DNA from: Betaproteobacteria bacterium | GTDB taxonomy: Bacteria; Pseudomonadota; Gammaproteobacteria; Burkholderiales; Burkholderiaceae_A | Assembly: GCA_018970545.1 (NCBI GenBank) | Contig: JAGWWC010000003.1 | Span: forward strand, 32,088-96,087 | DNA length: 64,000 bases | Direction of reading: 5' to 3' | In this document: piece by piece, positions 55,043 to 63,462 of the stretch | Position numbering within the stretch: position 1 is the first letter of the stretch | Layout: every line of letters starts with the position of its first letter | Made by a program: the position numbers and the translations under genes | The notes under the pieces: model-generated | What the model was told of the DNA's origin: nothing | The model's database searches: none | What the model saw: only the letters and a program-made list of their open reading frames with translations

Positions 55043-55831
55043 ATGAAACAAACCGCACACTGGATTATCTCGATTGGCGGACTGGCCCTCGGCGTTGGCC
55101 TGGCATTGAGCGTCGTACTCCGCGATGCTCCCAAACCCATTACCCAAAAAGACATTGATGCCGCCGTCTTGCGCAGCCTGCAGGATAACGACCTCCCGTC
55201 GAGGACCGCAAGGGCCGCAAAAGCCGTGCTGCCGGCGGTGGTTCGAGTGCGGGGATATGGCCGCGATCCCAAACGGCCGAAAAGCCCGGAAAAACAGCTT
55301 GGCGTGGGCAGTGGCGTGGTCATTATGGAAGACGGCACCCTTCTTACGAACTTTCACGTCGTACACGGCATGGAACGCATTGATGTCGTTTTCCACGATG
55401 GCACCGTATCGCCGGCCGCCATTGTTGCAATCATGCCGGCGCAGGATTTGGCGTTGGTCAAGCCCCAGCGCATCCCAGATGACCTGGAGCCAGCGGTGCT
55501 CGGATCTACTGGCCGAGTTTCACCGGGCGATGAAGTGGTTGCGATCGGATTTCCTTTTGGCATCGGGCCCTCGGTCTCGGCGGGCGTGGTCAGCGGCATG
55601 AATCGAGAGTTTCGCAGCCGTGATGATCGGCCCGCTCTCACGGGATTGATTCAATTTGATGCTGCTGTAAATTCTGGAAATTCAGGCGGTCCGCTGGTGA
55701 ATATGTCAGGCGAGGTCATTGGCATCGTGACCGCGATTCTCAACCCAACGAAATCGGGAACGTTTATCGGAATCGGATTTGCGACCACCATTGAAGGCGC
55801 TGCAAGCGCGGTGGGTATTCCACCGTTTTAA
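55043..55831 (+). CDS. Trypsin-like serine protease, HtrA-type, no PDZ
   Basis: Protease of 262 residues with an N-terminal membrane anchor or signal (TAHWIISIGGLALGVGLALS). Catalytic residues: His in LTNFHVVHGM, Asp in MPAQDLALVKP and Ser in NSGNSGGPLVNM, as in DegP/DegS. The chain ends just after the protease domain, so there is no PDZ domain. It precedes moxR by 17 bases and is likely in the same transcript, suggesting envelope quality control linked with this set. Confidence 0.85.
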   Translation: MKQTAHWIISIGGLALGVGLALSVVLRDAPKPITQKDIDAAVLRSLQDNDLPSRTARAAKAVLPAVVRVRGYGRDPKRPKSPEKQLGVGSGVVIMEDGTLLTNFHVVHGMERIDVVFHDGTVSPAAIVAIMPAQDLALVKPQRIPDDLEPAVLGSTGRVSPGDEVVAIGFPFGIGPSVSAGVVSGMNREFRSRDDRPALTGLIQFDAAVNSGNSGGPLVNMSGEVIGIVTAILNPTKSGTFIGIGFATTIEGAASAVGIPPF

Positions 55832-55848
55832 GAAAAAAGGATACTGCG

Positions 55849-56913
55849 ATGAATCTATCTCGAGACCCATGGAGTACAGCAGCAGCCGCCTCGCTTTCGG
55901 GGCCCTCCGCAGAGCGCATCTCGGAGAGTGCAGCCCTTATGGAACGGCTACTTTATGAAGTCAAGCGGGTAGTGGTCGGGCAGGACAGATTCCTTGAGCG
56001 TGTGCTGGTGGCGCTGCTTGCCCGCGGCCATCTGCTGATCGAAGGTGTGCCGGGCCTAGCAAAAACCTTGACCGTGAAAACACTCGCCAGCACGCTGCAG
56101 GGAAGCTTTGGCCGAGTCCAATTCACACCCGATCTGCTTCCATCTGATATGACGGGCACGCGAATCTACAATCAGAAGACATCTGAATTCAGCACGGTGC
56201 TCGGTCCTGTATTCAACAATCTGTTGCTGGCCGATGAGATCAACCGGGCTCCCGCAAAAGTACAAAGCGCCTTGCTTGAGGTAATGCAAGAACGCCAGGT
56301 CACCATTTCAGGGCAGACGTTTATGGTACCCGACCCCTTCTTGGTGATGGCCACGCAGAATCCAATTGAGACCGAGGGTACGTACCCCTTGCCCGAAGCT
56401 CAGATGGACCGATTCATGATGAAAGTCCTCATTGACTACCCCAATGAAGAAGAGGAATTTGTCATTGCGCAACGCTTTACCGGCATTCCTGCACGGGCTG
56501 CGCCTGTCTTGGATATGCAACGCTTAACTGCGCTGCAGTCGGATTGTCGACAGGGCCATGTCGATGCACGCCTGATTCAACATGCAGTTCAGTTGGTCTG
56601 CGCAACTCGAGAACCGGCCCGTTTCGGCATTCCTGATCTTGCACGGCTCTTGCGATTTGGTGCGAGTCCACGTGCAACGATCGGTCTGGTCGAAGGGGCT
56701 CGGGCTTTGGCGTTTCTGCGTGGCCGTGCCTATGTACTGCCTCAAGACATGACGGATATCGCCGCTGATGTGCTGCGTCACAGAATGGTACTGTCTTACG
56801 ATGCCCTGTCTGAGGGCATGAGTGCTGATGACATTGTCACCCAAGTCTTACAAGCTGTTCCCGCACCAGATCGCCCATTCGATGGCCATGTTCGGATTCC
56901 GGCGTCGGGCTAA
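55849..56913 (+). CDS. MoxR-family AAA+ ATPase
   Basis: ATPase of 354 residues. Walker A-type EGVPGLAKTLTVKTLA, FTPDLLPSDMTGTRI, Walker B LLLADEINRAPAKVQSALLEVMQE and FLVMATQNPIETEGTYPLPEAQ are all typical of MoxR. AAGGA precedes the ATG. It is followed by DUF58 and VWA genes, the standard MoxR cluster. Distinct from the CobS-like ATPase at 37645. Confidence 0.9.
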   Translation: MNLSRDPWSTAAAASLSGPSAERISESAALMERLLYEVKRVVVGQDRFLERVLVALLARGHLLIEGVPGLAKTLTVKTLASTLQGSFGRVQFTPDLLPSDMTGTRIYNQKTSEFSTVLGPVFNNLLLADEINRAPAKVQSALLEVMQERQVTISGQTFMVPDPFLVMATQNPIETEGTYPLPEAQMDRFMMKVLIDYPNEEEEFVIAQRFTGIPARAAPVLDMQRLTALQSDCRQGHVDARLIQHAVQLVCATREPARFGIPDLARLLRFGASPRATIGLVEGARALAFLRGRAYVLPQDMTDIAADVLRHRMVLSYDALSEGMSADDIVTQVLQAVPAPDRPFDGHVRIPASG

Positions 56914-57943
56914 GTCCGCTGTCGCCTCGACCGCTGCGCCTGAAATCGAGGCCGGCAGCAGGCCAACACCAGCTGCCCCTGGCCGGCCAGGGGCGCTCTA
57001 CCAGACGCTATCGTGGACAATCATTCGGCGGCTCGATGGCATTTTTCAGGGTGATCACGAGACACTCTTTCATGGGACGGGCATGCGGATGTCGGACATC
57101 CGTGAATACCAAGCGGGCGACGATGTCCGACATCTCGACTGGAATGTCAGCGCCAGAACCGGAGCACTCCACGTCCGCACGTTCTATGAAGAGCGCGAAC
57201 TCACCGCCTGGTTTCTAATCGACACCTCAGAATCGTTGGCCTTTCAATCGGCAGGCCTGAGTAAAAGACAAATGGCCAGACAAGCAGTGGAGACACTCGC
57301 AGGGCTTTTGGTGCGGCACGGGGATCGCATTGCGGCGATGCTAGATCGCGGCCTGGGCAATACGCCACTGCGACTACTGCCGCCAGGAAGTGGGCAATCG
57401 CACGTGATACGTCTTCTCGACATGATGGAGATGCATCGCGAAGATTCAGTCCCGCCCACTTCCAGACCAGCACGCAAGGCCTCTGCTGCCCAAGAGGGCC
57501 TACCCAGTTCCACGCAACTCACCCCGATGCTCGAGCGCGCGTTGGCCGTGATTCGGCGCCGCAGCCTTGTGATAATCGTCTCTGATTTCTGGGTCGCCTC
57601 CGGCTGGGAGGCGGCGCTGCGCCGACTGGCCCATCGGCATGATGTGCTTTGTATTCAGATCACGGATCCCCTGGAGATGCAGCTTCCCAACGTGGGCATG
57701 TTGACGATTCAAGACTCGGAATCTGGCGAGCAGATCCTCGTGGATACCGGAGATGCAATCACCCGAGCGCGCTATGACGACATCATGAAGCAACGTCAGG
57801 CAAAAATTGCACAAACCTGCGCACTCGCTGGTGCAGATTTACTTCAGATGCAAACGAATCAGTCCCTACTGCGTCAGCTTATGGGGTATCTTGCCTTTCG
57901 AAAAAAACGCCGCGCGCTGTCGGGGGCTCGAGCCTCGAGATGA
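56888..57943 (+). CDS. DUF58-family protein
   Basis: DUF58 protein of about 351 residues from the ATG at 56888 (56882 is also possible), overlapping the moxR end. The family core reads YQAGDDVRHLDWNVSART and FLIDTSESLAF, with a degenerate VWA-like fold, and VIIVSDFW later. It overlaps the following VWA gene by ATGA. Function is undefined; it goes with MoxR. Confidence 0.87.
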   Translation: MFGFRRRAKSAVASTAAPEIEAGSRPTPAAPGRPGALYQTLSWTIIRRLDGIFQGDHETLFHGTGMRMSDIREYQAGDDVRHLDWNVSARTGALHVRTFYEERELTAWFLIDTSESLAFQSAGLSKRQMARQAVETLAGLLVRHGDRIAAMLDRGLGNTPLRLLPPGSGQSHVIRLLDMMEMHREDSVPPTSRPARKASAAQEGLPSSTQLTPMLERALAVIRRRSLVIIVSDFWVASGWEAALRRLAHRHDVLCIQITDPLEMQLPNVGMLTIQDSESGEQILVDTGDAITRARYDDIMKQRQAKIAQTCALAGADLLQMQTNQSLLRQLMGYLAFRKKRRALSGARASR

Positions 57944-58947
57944 AATTCGCTGAAATCGTCTGGATCTGGCCCCAGATGCTCTGGCTCTTGTGCTTACTGC
58001 CGATGGTGGTGACGATCTACATTCGACGCCGTCGAAAAATGACGGCTCCGAGCAGCACAATCTCGTGGCTGGTGGCAATCGGCAAAGTACAGCAGGCCTC
58101 TTATGGATCAGCAGCTTTACTGCTTCTGGGTCTGATCATGATGACACTCGCAACCGCGCGGCCTCAGGCCGTGCTCTTGGTACCGCAGCGCATTGATGCG
58201 GTCATGCTGGTGCTGGACACCTCGGGCAGCATGCGCGCTGATGATGTGCTGCCGAGCCGAATTGAGGCTGCAAAAGAAGCCATTCGAGGGTTCATTGAGC
58301 GGCAGCCAGCCTCGATGAAGGTCGGCCTTGTCTCCGTCGCTGCAACCGCTGTGGTAACGCAAATGCCCACAACCGATCGGGAAGCGCTTCTCTCCGCCCT
58401 GGATGGCATTGCCTTGCAACGTGGTTCAGCACTCGGGGCGGGGATCGCTGTGGCGCTTGCCGCGGTGCTACCTCCAGGCACTATCCCCCTCCAATCGATT
58501 CTCAACGGCGAATACAAAGAGCCAGCGGCCCCTGAGACAGCAGCCTCCACCCGAGACAGTATCGCCATCGTGATGCTGTCTGATGGCGCTGGCAACATGG
58601 AGCCAGATGCACGTGCTATGGCCAAGCTTGCCGCACGGCAAGGAGTGCGAATTTACACCGTTGGCATTGGTACCCCGCAGGGTGCAGTGCTCCGAGCGCA
58701 AGGGTTGGCCATGCGGGTTCGGCTCGAGGAAGACCTGCTCAAACTGATCGCAGCCGAAACCTCAGCGGACTACTTTGGGGCCTCGAGCCTTGCCGAACTC
58801 CATCGTGTTTATGAGTCAATGGGCAAAAACATTGTGTTTCGGCAGCAGCGGCAGACCGAGATTACCGGGCCGATGCTCCTCATCGCAATCTGCCTGATGA
58901 CGCTCGGAGTTGTGCTCGCTCTGGTTCGCTCAGGCCGAGTCGCGTAA
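57940..58947 (+). CDS. BatA-like VWA-domain membrane protein
   Basis: Protein of 335 residues, coupled to DUF58 by ATGA. Membrane segments at the N-terminus (MLWLLCLLPMVVTIYI) and C-terminus (MLLIAICLMTLGVVLALV); the metal site is LVLDTSGSMRADDV near residue 88, and VMLSDGAGNM follows. Paralogue of the protein at 53893-54981. Confidence 0.86.
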   Translation: MKFAEIVWIWPQMLWLLCLLPMVVTIYIRRRRKMTAPSSTISWLVAIGKVQQASYGSAALLLLGLIMMTLATARPQAVLLVPQRIDAVMLVLDTSGSMRADDVLPSRIEAAKEAIRGFIERQPASMKVGLVSVAATAVVTQMPTTDREALLSALDGIALQRGSALGAGIAVALAAVLPPGTIPLQSILNGEYKEPAAPETAASTRDSIAIVMLSDGAGNMEPDARAMAKLAARQGVRIYTVGIGTPQGAVLRAQGLAMRVRLEEDLLKLIAAETSADYFGASSLAELHRVYESMGKNIVFRQQRQTEITGPMLLIAICLMTLGVVLALVRSGRVA

Positions 58948-59039
58948 ACGGTCACGACCTGAGTGGCCGACGCCTTGCATCGATGGGCTTTGAGAGATAA
59001 TCGGGCTCTTCCTCTTTCGTTGATATCGCTGTCGATCAC

Positions 59040-60203
59040 ATGCAAGCTTCCGAACCGCTTTATTTTGAACTTCCGGCCGCCCACTTCTACCCGACGGCCT
59101 CACCACCTACGGCGGTCATCAAGACCAATTTCGGAGATATCACCATCGAATTATTTCCGGACAAGGCGCCGCTGTCCGTTGGCAACTTCTTGCACTATGC
59201 TTTCGATAACTACTACGACAACATACTCTTTCATCGGGTCGTCAATAATTTCGTAATTCAGGCGGGGCTCTTTGACATTCAAGGCCGAGCAAAGCTGACT
59301 GCCCAACGGGGGCCGATCACCCTTGAGTCCGATAACGGGATGACACATCTTCGAGGCACGGTCGGTATGGCGCGCACGGATCAACCCAATACCGCTACCT
59401 CCCAATTCTTTATCAATGTCGTGGATAACCCAGGGCTGAATTATTCGAGCGCTGAGCGGCCAGGCTATGCGGTATTTGGCAGGATCACATCAGGATTGGA
59501 TGTGGCCGACGCCATCGCAAAAGTTCCCGTCTCCACGAACAATGGATTCGAGAACGTTCCGAACTCACCCGTCATTATTCGCGACGTGCAAATCTCCAGC
59601 GGCGCCGACCAACTCATCCGGCTGCCGGAATTCAAGGCAGCTGCAGGCGTCACGGGCGCACGCCTGGAATACTCCATCGCCCAAATCAGCGCTCGAAAAA
59701 TGAGTGATGGCGCCTGGGCTGTAGTGGATGTCGCCGGGTTTTCGATTGCAAAACTAATCGGGTACGAGAGAATTTTTCTCAACGATAAAGCAATCGGTCT
59801 TGATCTCGCTGGCAACGCTGGCCAGGCCTACCGAATTTACAAAGCGGCATTCGATCGCGATCCGATGGCCGGCGATACCGTGGGGCTAGGCTACTGGATT
59901 TCGCAGATGGATCGGGGCATGAGCACTGTTGAGGTTGCAGCCCGTTTTATTGACTCCAACGAATTTAGGACGCTTTATGGGTCGAATCCCAGTAACGGTG
60001 ACTTTCTTGTCCGTCTTTATCAAAATGTCCTGGATCGATCTCCCGACCAGGGTGGCTACGCTTGGTGGATCGACCAGCTGCAAAACAATCCAGAAAAAAC
60101 CTGGAAAAAAGTTCTGGCCGATTTTGCCGAATCGCCCGAAAATCAGTCCAATGTCCTCTCGCTCATCGGAAATGGTATTACTTACGATCTCTGGGTAGGT
60201 TAA
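59040..60203 (+). CDS. Cyclophilin fused to DUF4214
   Basis: Protein of 387 residues with two recognisable parts. Residues about 25-190 form a cyclophilin-type prolyl isomerase (TNFGDITIELFPDKAP, LFHRVVNNFVIQ, NTATSQFFINVVDN, YAVFGRITSG). Residues about 265-380 hold two DUF4214-type units (YRIYKAAFDRDPMAGD...GYWISQMDRG and LVRLYQNVLDRSPDQGGYAWWIDQL). DUF4214 is usual in secreted repeat proteins and S-layer-like proteins. No Sec signal is visible, so it is cytoplasmic or leaves by a C-terminal-signal route. No clear ribosome site. Confidence 0.85.
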   Translation: MQASEPLYFELPAAHFYPTASPPTAVIKTNFGDITIELFPDKAPLSVGNFLHYAFDNYYDNILFHRVVNNFVIQAGLFDIQGRAKLTAQRGPITLESDNGMTHLRGTVGMARTDQPNTATSQFFINVVDNPGLNYSSAERPGYAVFGRITSGLDVADAIAKVPVSTNNGFENVPNSPVIIRDVQISSGADQLIRLPEFKAAAGVTGARLEYSIAQISARKMSDGAWAVVDVAGFSIAKLIGYERIFLNDKAIGLDLAGNAGQAYRIYKAAFDRDPMAGDTVGLGYWISQMDRGMSTVEVAARFIDSNEFRTLYGSNPSNGDFLVRLYQNVLDRSPDQGGYAWWIDQLQNNPEKTWKKVLADFAESPENQSNVLSLIGNGITYDLWVG

Positions 60204-60211
60204 ATCAAAAC

Positions 60212-61186
60212 ATGGTAAGAACAACGCTCTTTTTTCTAGCAATCTGCTCTCTTGTGGTGATATCACCGGGCCATGCCCAGTCGGTCTATCCGAACAAACC
60301 GGTCAAGATCGTCGTGCCATTTACGCCTGGCGGAAGCTCCGATATTCTCGCTCGGGCAATCGGCGGTGAACTCAGCAAATCCCTTGGCCAAAGTTTCGTG
60401 ATTGAAAATATTGCGGGAGCGGGCGGAAGCATCGGCTCTGATCGAGTCGCCAAGAGCGCTCCTGATGGCTACACCCTCCTGATGGGCCACATCGGAACGC
60501 TGGCGGTCAATCCCAGTCTCTATCCCAACTTATCCTATAACCCCATGAAAGACTTTGTACCAGTGGCTTGGGTAGCAAGGGTCCCGAACGTGATGGTGAT
60601 CAACAAAACGGTTCCTGCGCGAAATCTTAAAGAGCTTGTCGCGCTGGCCAAATCAAAGCCAGGCTTTCTGAACTACAGCACCGGGGGTAACGGCAGCGCT
60701 GCTCATCTTGCAACGGAGTACTTTAAAATGCAGGCTGGCGTCGCGATGGTTCACATTCCGTACCGGGGTGCTGCACCCGCCGTCGCTGATGTGATTGGGG
60801 GCTCAGTGCAACTTATTTTCACCGGGGCGCCCGCTTTGATTGGTCACATTCGCTCGGGGCAATTAACAGCGCTTGCGGTATCAAGCCCCAAACGACTCGA
60901 CATTCTTCCTGATGTCCCCACGGTTGCCGAGGCGCTGGGACTTCGTGGATTCGAGGCCGATCAATGGTACGGGCTCGTCGCGCCCGCCGGAACGCCACGC
61001 GATATCGTGATGAAACTCAACCGAGCCGTCAATGAGGCCCTCGGTAGTGAGGCGCTCAAAGTGCGCCTCAACACTGAGGGTGCTATCGCAACGCCAACTA
61101 CCCCTGAAGAGTTTGGCAAGCTCATCGCCTCCGATATCGAGCGCTGGCGCCCCGTCATCGCATCGGGGCGGGTTCGGCTCGACTGA
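60212..61186 (+). CDS. Bug/TctC-family periplasmic binding protein
   Basis: Receptor of about 324 residues with a Sec signal (MVRTTLFFLAICSLVV, cleavage near GHAQS). Marks: NKPVKIVVPFTPGGSSDILAR, ENIAGAGGSIGSDRV and HIPYRGAAPAVADVI. The start at 60212, 8 bases after the previous stop, is chosen because the signal begins there. Ligand unknown; no membrane partner nearby. Confidence 0.88.
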   Translation: MVRTTLFFLAICSLVVISPGHAQSVYPNKPVKIVVPFTPGGSSDILARAIGGELSKSLGQSFVIENIAGAGGSIGSDRVAKSAPDGYTLLMGHIGTLAVNPSLYPNLSYNPMKDFVPVAWVARVPNVMVINKTVPARNLKELVALAKSKPGFLNYSTGGNGSAAHLATEYFKMQAGVAMVHIPYRGAAPAVADVIGGSVQLIFTGAPALIGHIRSGQLTALAVSSPKRLDILPDVPTVAEALGLRGFEADQWYGLVAPAGTPRDIVMKLNRAVNEALGSEALKVRLNTEGAIATPTTPEEFGKLIASDIERWRPVIASGRVRLD

Positions 61187-61200
61187 TATTGACAAACTCC

Positions 61201-62403
61201 TCAGGCTGAAATCGCCAGGGCACAGGCATAGCCGCTGGCCCAGGCCCACTGAAAGTTGTGACCCCCGAGGTGGCCGGTGACATCGACACATTCACCAATA
61301 AAGTAAAGGCCTGGAAAATTTTTCGTCATCATGGTCTTGCTATCCAGCGCATCGGTATCAATACCCCCCAACATAACCTCCGCTTTTTTCCATCCTAAGG
61401 TTCCCGCGGGCTTGACTTGCCAGTGCTGTATCTGACGAATCATCGACTGCCGATCCACTCTCGAAATCTCCGCCCACTTCTTGCCCTGAAGTTGAATTTT
61501 TGCTGAAAATGCTTGAGCAAGACGCTCTGGCAGAAATGTGGCAAGCGCACCCTCCGTAGTCTTTGCACCGACCAGCTTCTCATTCAATACCGCCTCAAGA
61601 TCCAGTCCTGCAGACCAATCCAAAACGATGTCCTCGCCCTCTTCCCAGTAATTGCTCGCCTGCAGTACCGCCGGTCCAGACAGTCCCTTGTGCGTCATTA
61701 AGAGATCTTCATCAAATGTCGAAGCACCGTATCGCACCCCTTTTCGGCCGGCCGAAATGCAGACCGGCAGGCTGAGCCCCGCGAGAGACTCCAGCCCGCG
61801 GAAAGCGTCGGAAGTAAAGGCCAGCGGCACAAGACCTGGACGAACCGGTGCGATGGGAATATCAAGCGTTTTTGCGAAATCCAGAGCAAATGCAGACGCC
61901 CCAATCGCAGGGACTGGCAGCCCCCCTGTGGCCATCACTATCGAACTGGCCTGATACGAGCCCGCATCAGTCTTAACGCGCCATTGATGCCCCTCTCGAA
62001 TCACTGCCCGAACCTCGACAGGATGCAAAATCTCGACACCGCCCAGAAGACACTCCTCCCGCAGCATCTGAATAATCAAGTGCGAGGACTCATCACAAAA
62101 TAACTGTCCACGATGTTTTTCGTGAAATTGAATTCGATAACGATTCACCAGAGTGACAAAATCAGCGGGTGAATAGCGGGCAAGTGCACTGCGCGCAAAA
62201 TCGGGATTGAGCGACAAAAAGTGGCTTGGGCTACTGTCGCGATTGGTGAAGTTGCATCGGCCGCCCCCACTGATGCGGATTTTTTCGCCAAGGGTTTTGG
62301 CGTGGTCCAGTAATAAAACCCGCTTTCCACGCTGGCCCAGTACTCCTGCGCAAAACATTCCCGCAGCGCCCGCGCCAATCACAATGACATCGGCAGAATT
62401 CAA
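61201..62403 (-). CDS. HI0933/BaiN-family flavoprotein
   Basis: NAD(P)/FAD-dependent oxidoreductase of 400 residues. The dinucleotide motif VIGAGAAGMFCAGVLGQRG is at the N-terminus, followed by ISGGGRCNFTN, a family hallmark, and the C-terminal FIGECVDVTGHLGGHNFQWA. The family (YhiN/HI0933) is widespread and mostly uncharacterised; one member, BaiN, acts on bile acids. It is convergent with the Bug gene and seems unrelated to sulfonate genes. Confidence 0.88.
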   Translation of the reverse strand: MNSADVIVIGAGAAGMFCAGVLGQRGKRVLLLDHAKTLGEKIRISGGGRCNFTNRDSSPSHFLSLNPDFARSALARYSPADFVTLVNRYRIQFHEKHRGQLFCDESSHLIIQMLREECLLGGVEILHPVEVRAVIREGHQWRVKTDAGSYQASSIVMATGGLPVPAIGASAFALDFAKTLDIPIAPVRPGLVPLAFTSDAFRGLESLAGLSLPVCISAGRKGVRYGASTFDEDLLMTHKGLSGPAVLQASNYWEEGEDIVLDWSAGLDLEAVLNEKLVGAKTTEGALATFLPERLAQAFSAKIQLQGKKWAEISRVDRQSMIRQIQHWQVKPAGTLGWKKAEVMLGGIDTDALDSKTMMTKNFPGLYFIGECVDVTGHLGGHNFQWAWASGYACALAISA

Positions 62404-62432
62404 CTGTAAATCAATATGATGATCATTCTGCC

Positions 62433-63434
62433 CTAGCGCAGGACAGTTTCATAAGCGGATAACGCATTCGCCCCGCCCGTATGCATAAAGAGAATATTCT
62501 CACTTGATCTAAATCGCCCTTCGCGAATCATGCCAATCATTCCAGCGGCAACCTTACCGGTATAGACGGGATCCAGCAATATTCCCTCTGTGGCCGCAAA
62601 AAGCTTGATTGCCTCAATCATCGATGCATTGGGCAACGAGTATTTTGGCTGCCAGTAGCCCCCAACAGAAACAATACGATGAGGGGGGATCGCAAACCCC
62701 GGCCCAAAGAGCGCAGCAATGGCACAGGCTTCCTGGTACACCAGGGGCTCCTGATCCTGCGGATCTCGACTGACCCCCACTCCAAGAATTGGGATATCGA
62801 TATGGTTGCCGACAAATCCAGCAACTAGCCCACCATGTGTTCCAGAGCTTCCCGAACCGACAATCACCTGATCAATGGCCAGTCCATGCTCAAAAAATTG
62901 CTGCTGCATTTCTTGAGCGCAGGCCACATAGCCCAGCCCTCCGATGGCGTTCGATCCGCCGCCCGGAATGACATACGGCCGATGGCCCAGGCCGCGCAGT
63001 TTCTTGGCCAACGCCTCCATTTCCTGGGCCATATTTGATCCTGCTGGAACCACCGTAATCGAATCCACTGACATCAGTCGAAAGATAAAGTGATTTCCGC
63101 TCGCCGTCTCAGAGTAGGTGCCAGGTATCCGCTCCTCAATCACGAAATGACACCGAAGTCCCTCCTTGCGCGCTGCAGTCAGCGTAATGCGGCAGTGATT
63201 CGACTGCGGAGCGCCACACGTCACCAGGCAGTCTGCCTCTTGTGCGAGCGCCTCCGCCACCAGGAATTCAAGTTTCCGGGTCTTGTTGCCACCCGGGGCG
63301 AGGCCCAGCATGTCATCACGCTTCACCCAGATCTTTGGCCCGCCCAGTGCCTGGGTCAGCCGCGGCAAATACTCTATCGGCGTGGGGTGAGTCGTATAGA
63401 TGCGTCTCGGAAATCGACTTAGATCCATCGTCAA
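62433..63434 (-). CDS. D-cysteine desulfhydrase/L-cysteate sulfo-lyase family enzyme
   Basis: PLP enzyme of 333 residues in the ACC deaminase/D-cysteine desulfhydrase family. The Schiff-base Lys lies in LAPGGNKTRKLEF near residue 52; other marks are GAPQSNHCR, IPGGGSNAIGGLGY and VGSGSSGTHGG. D-Cysteine desulfhydrase and L-cysteate sulfo-lyase (CuyA) both belong here and cannot be separated by reading alone. A CuyA role would give pyruvate, ammonia and sulfite from cysteate and fit the island at 1-46 kb, though 17 kb of other genes lie between. A peptide-type ABC ATPase lies upstream on the same strand. Confidence 0.8.
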   Translation of the reverse strand: MTMDLSRFPRRIYTTHPTPIEYLPRLTQALGGPKIWVKRDDMLGLAPGGNKTRKLEFLVAEALAQEADCLVTCGAPQSNHCRITLTAARKEGLRCHFVIEERIPGTYSETASGNHFIFRLMSVDSITVVPAGSNMAQEMEALAKKLRGLGHRPYVIPGGGSNAIGGLGYVACAQEMQQQFFEHGLAIDQVIVGSGSSGTHGGLVAGFVGNHIDIPILGVGVSRDPQDQEPLVYQEACAIAALFGPGFAIPPHRIVSVGGYWQPKYSLPNASMIEAIKLFAATEGILLDPVYTGKVAAGMIGMIREGRFRSSENILFMHTGGANALSAYETVLR

Positions 63435-63462
63435 TTCTTGATATTGGTCATTTGAGATTCAC

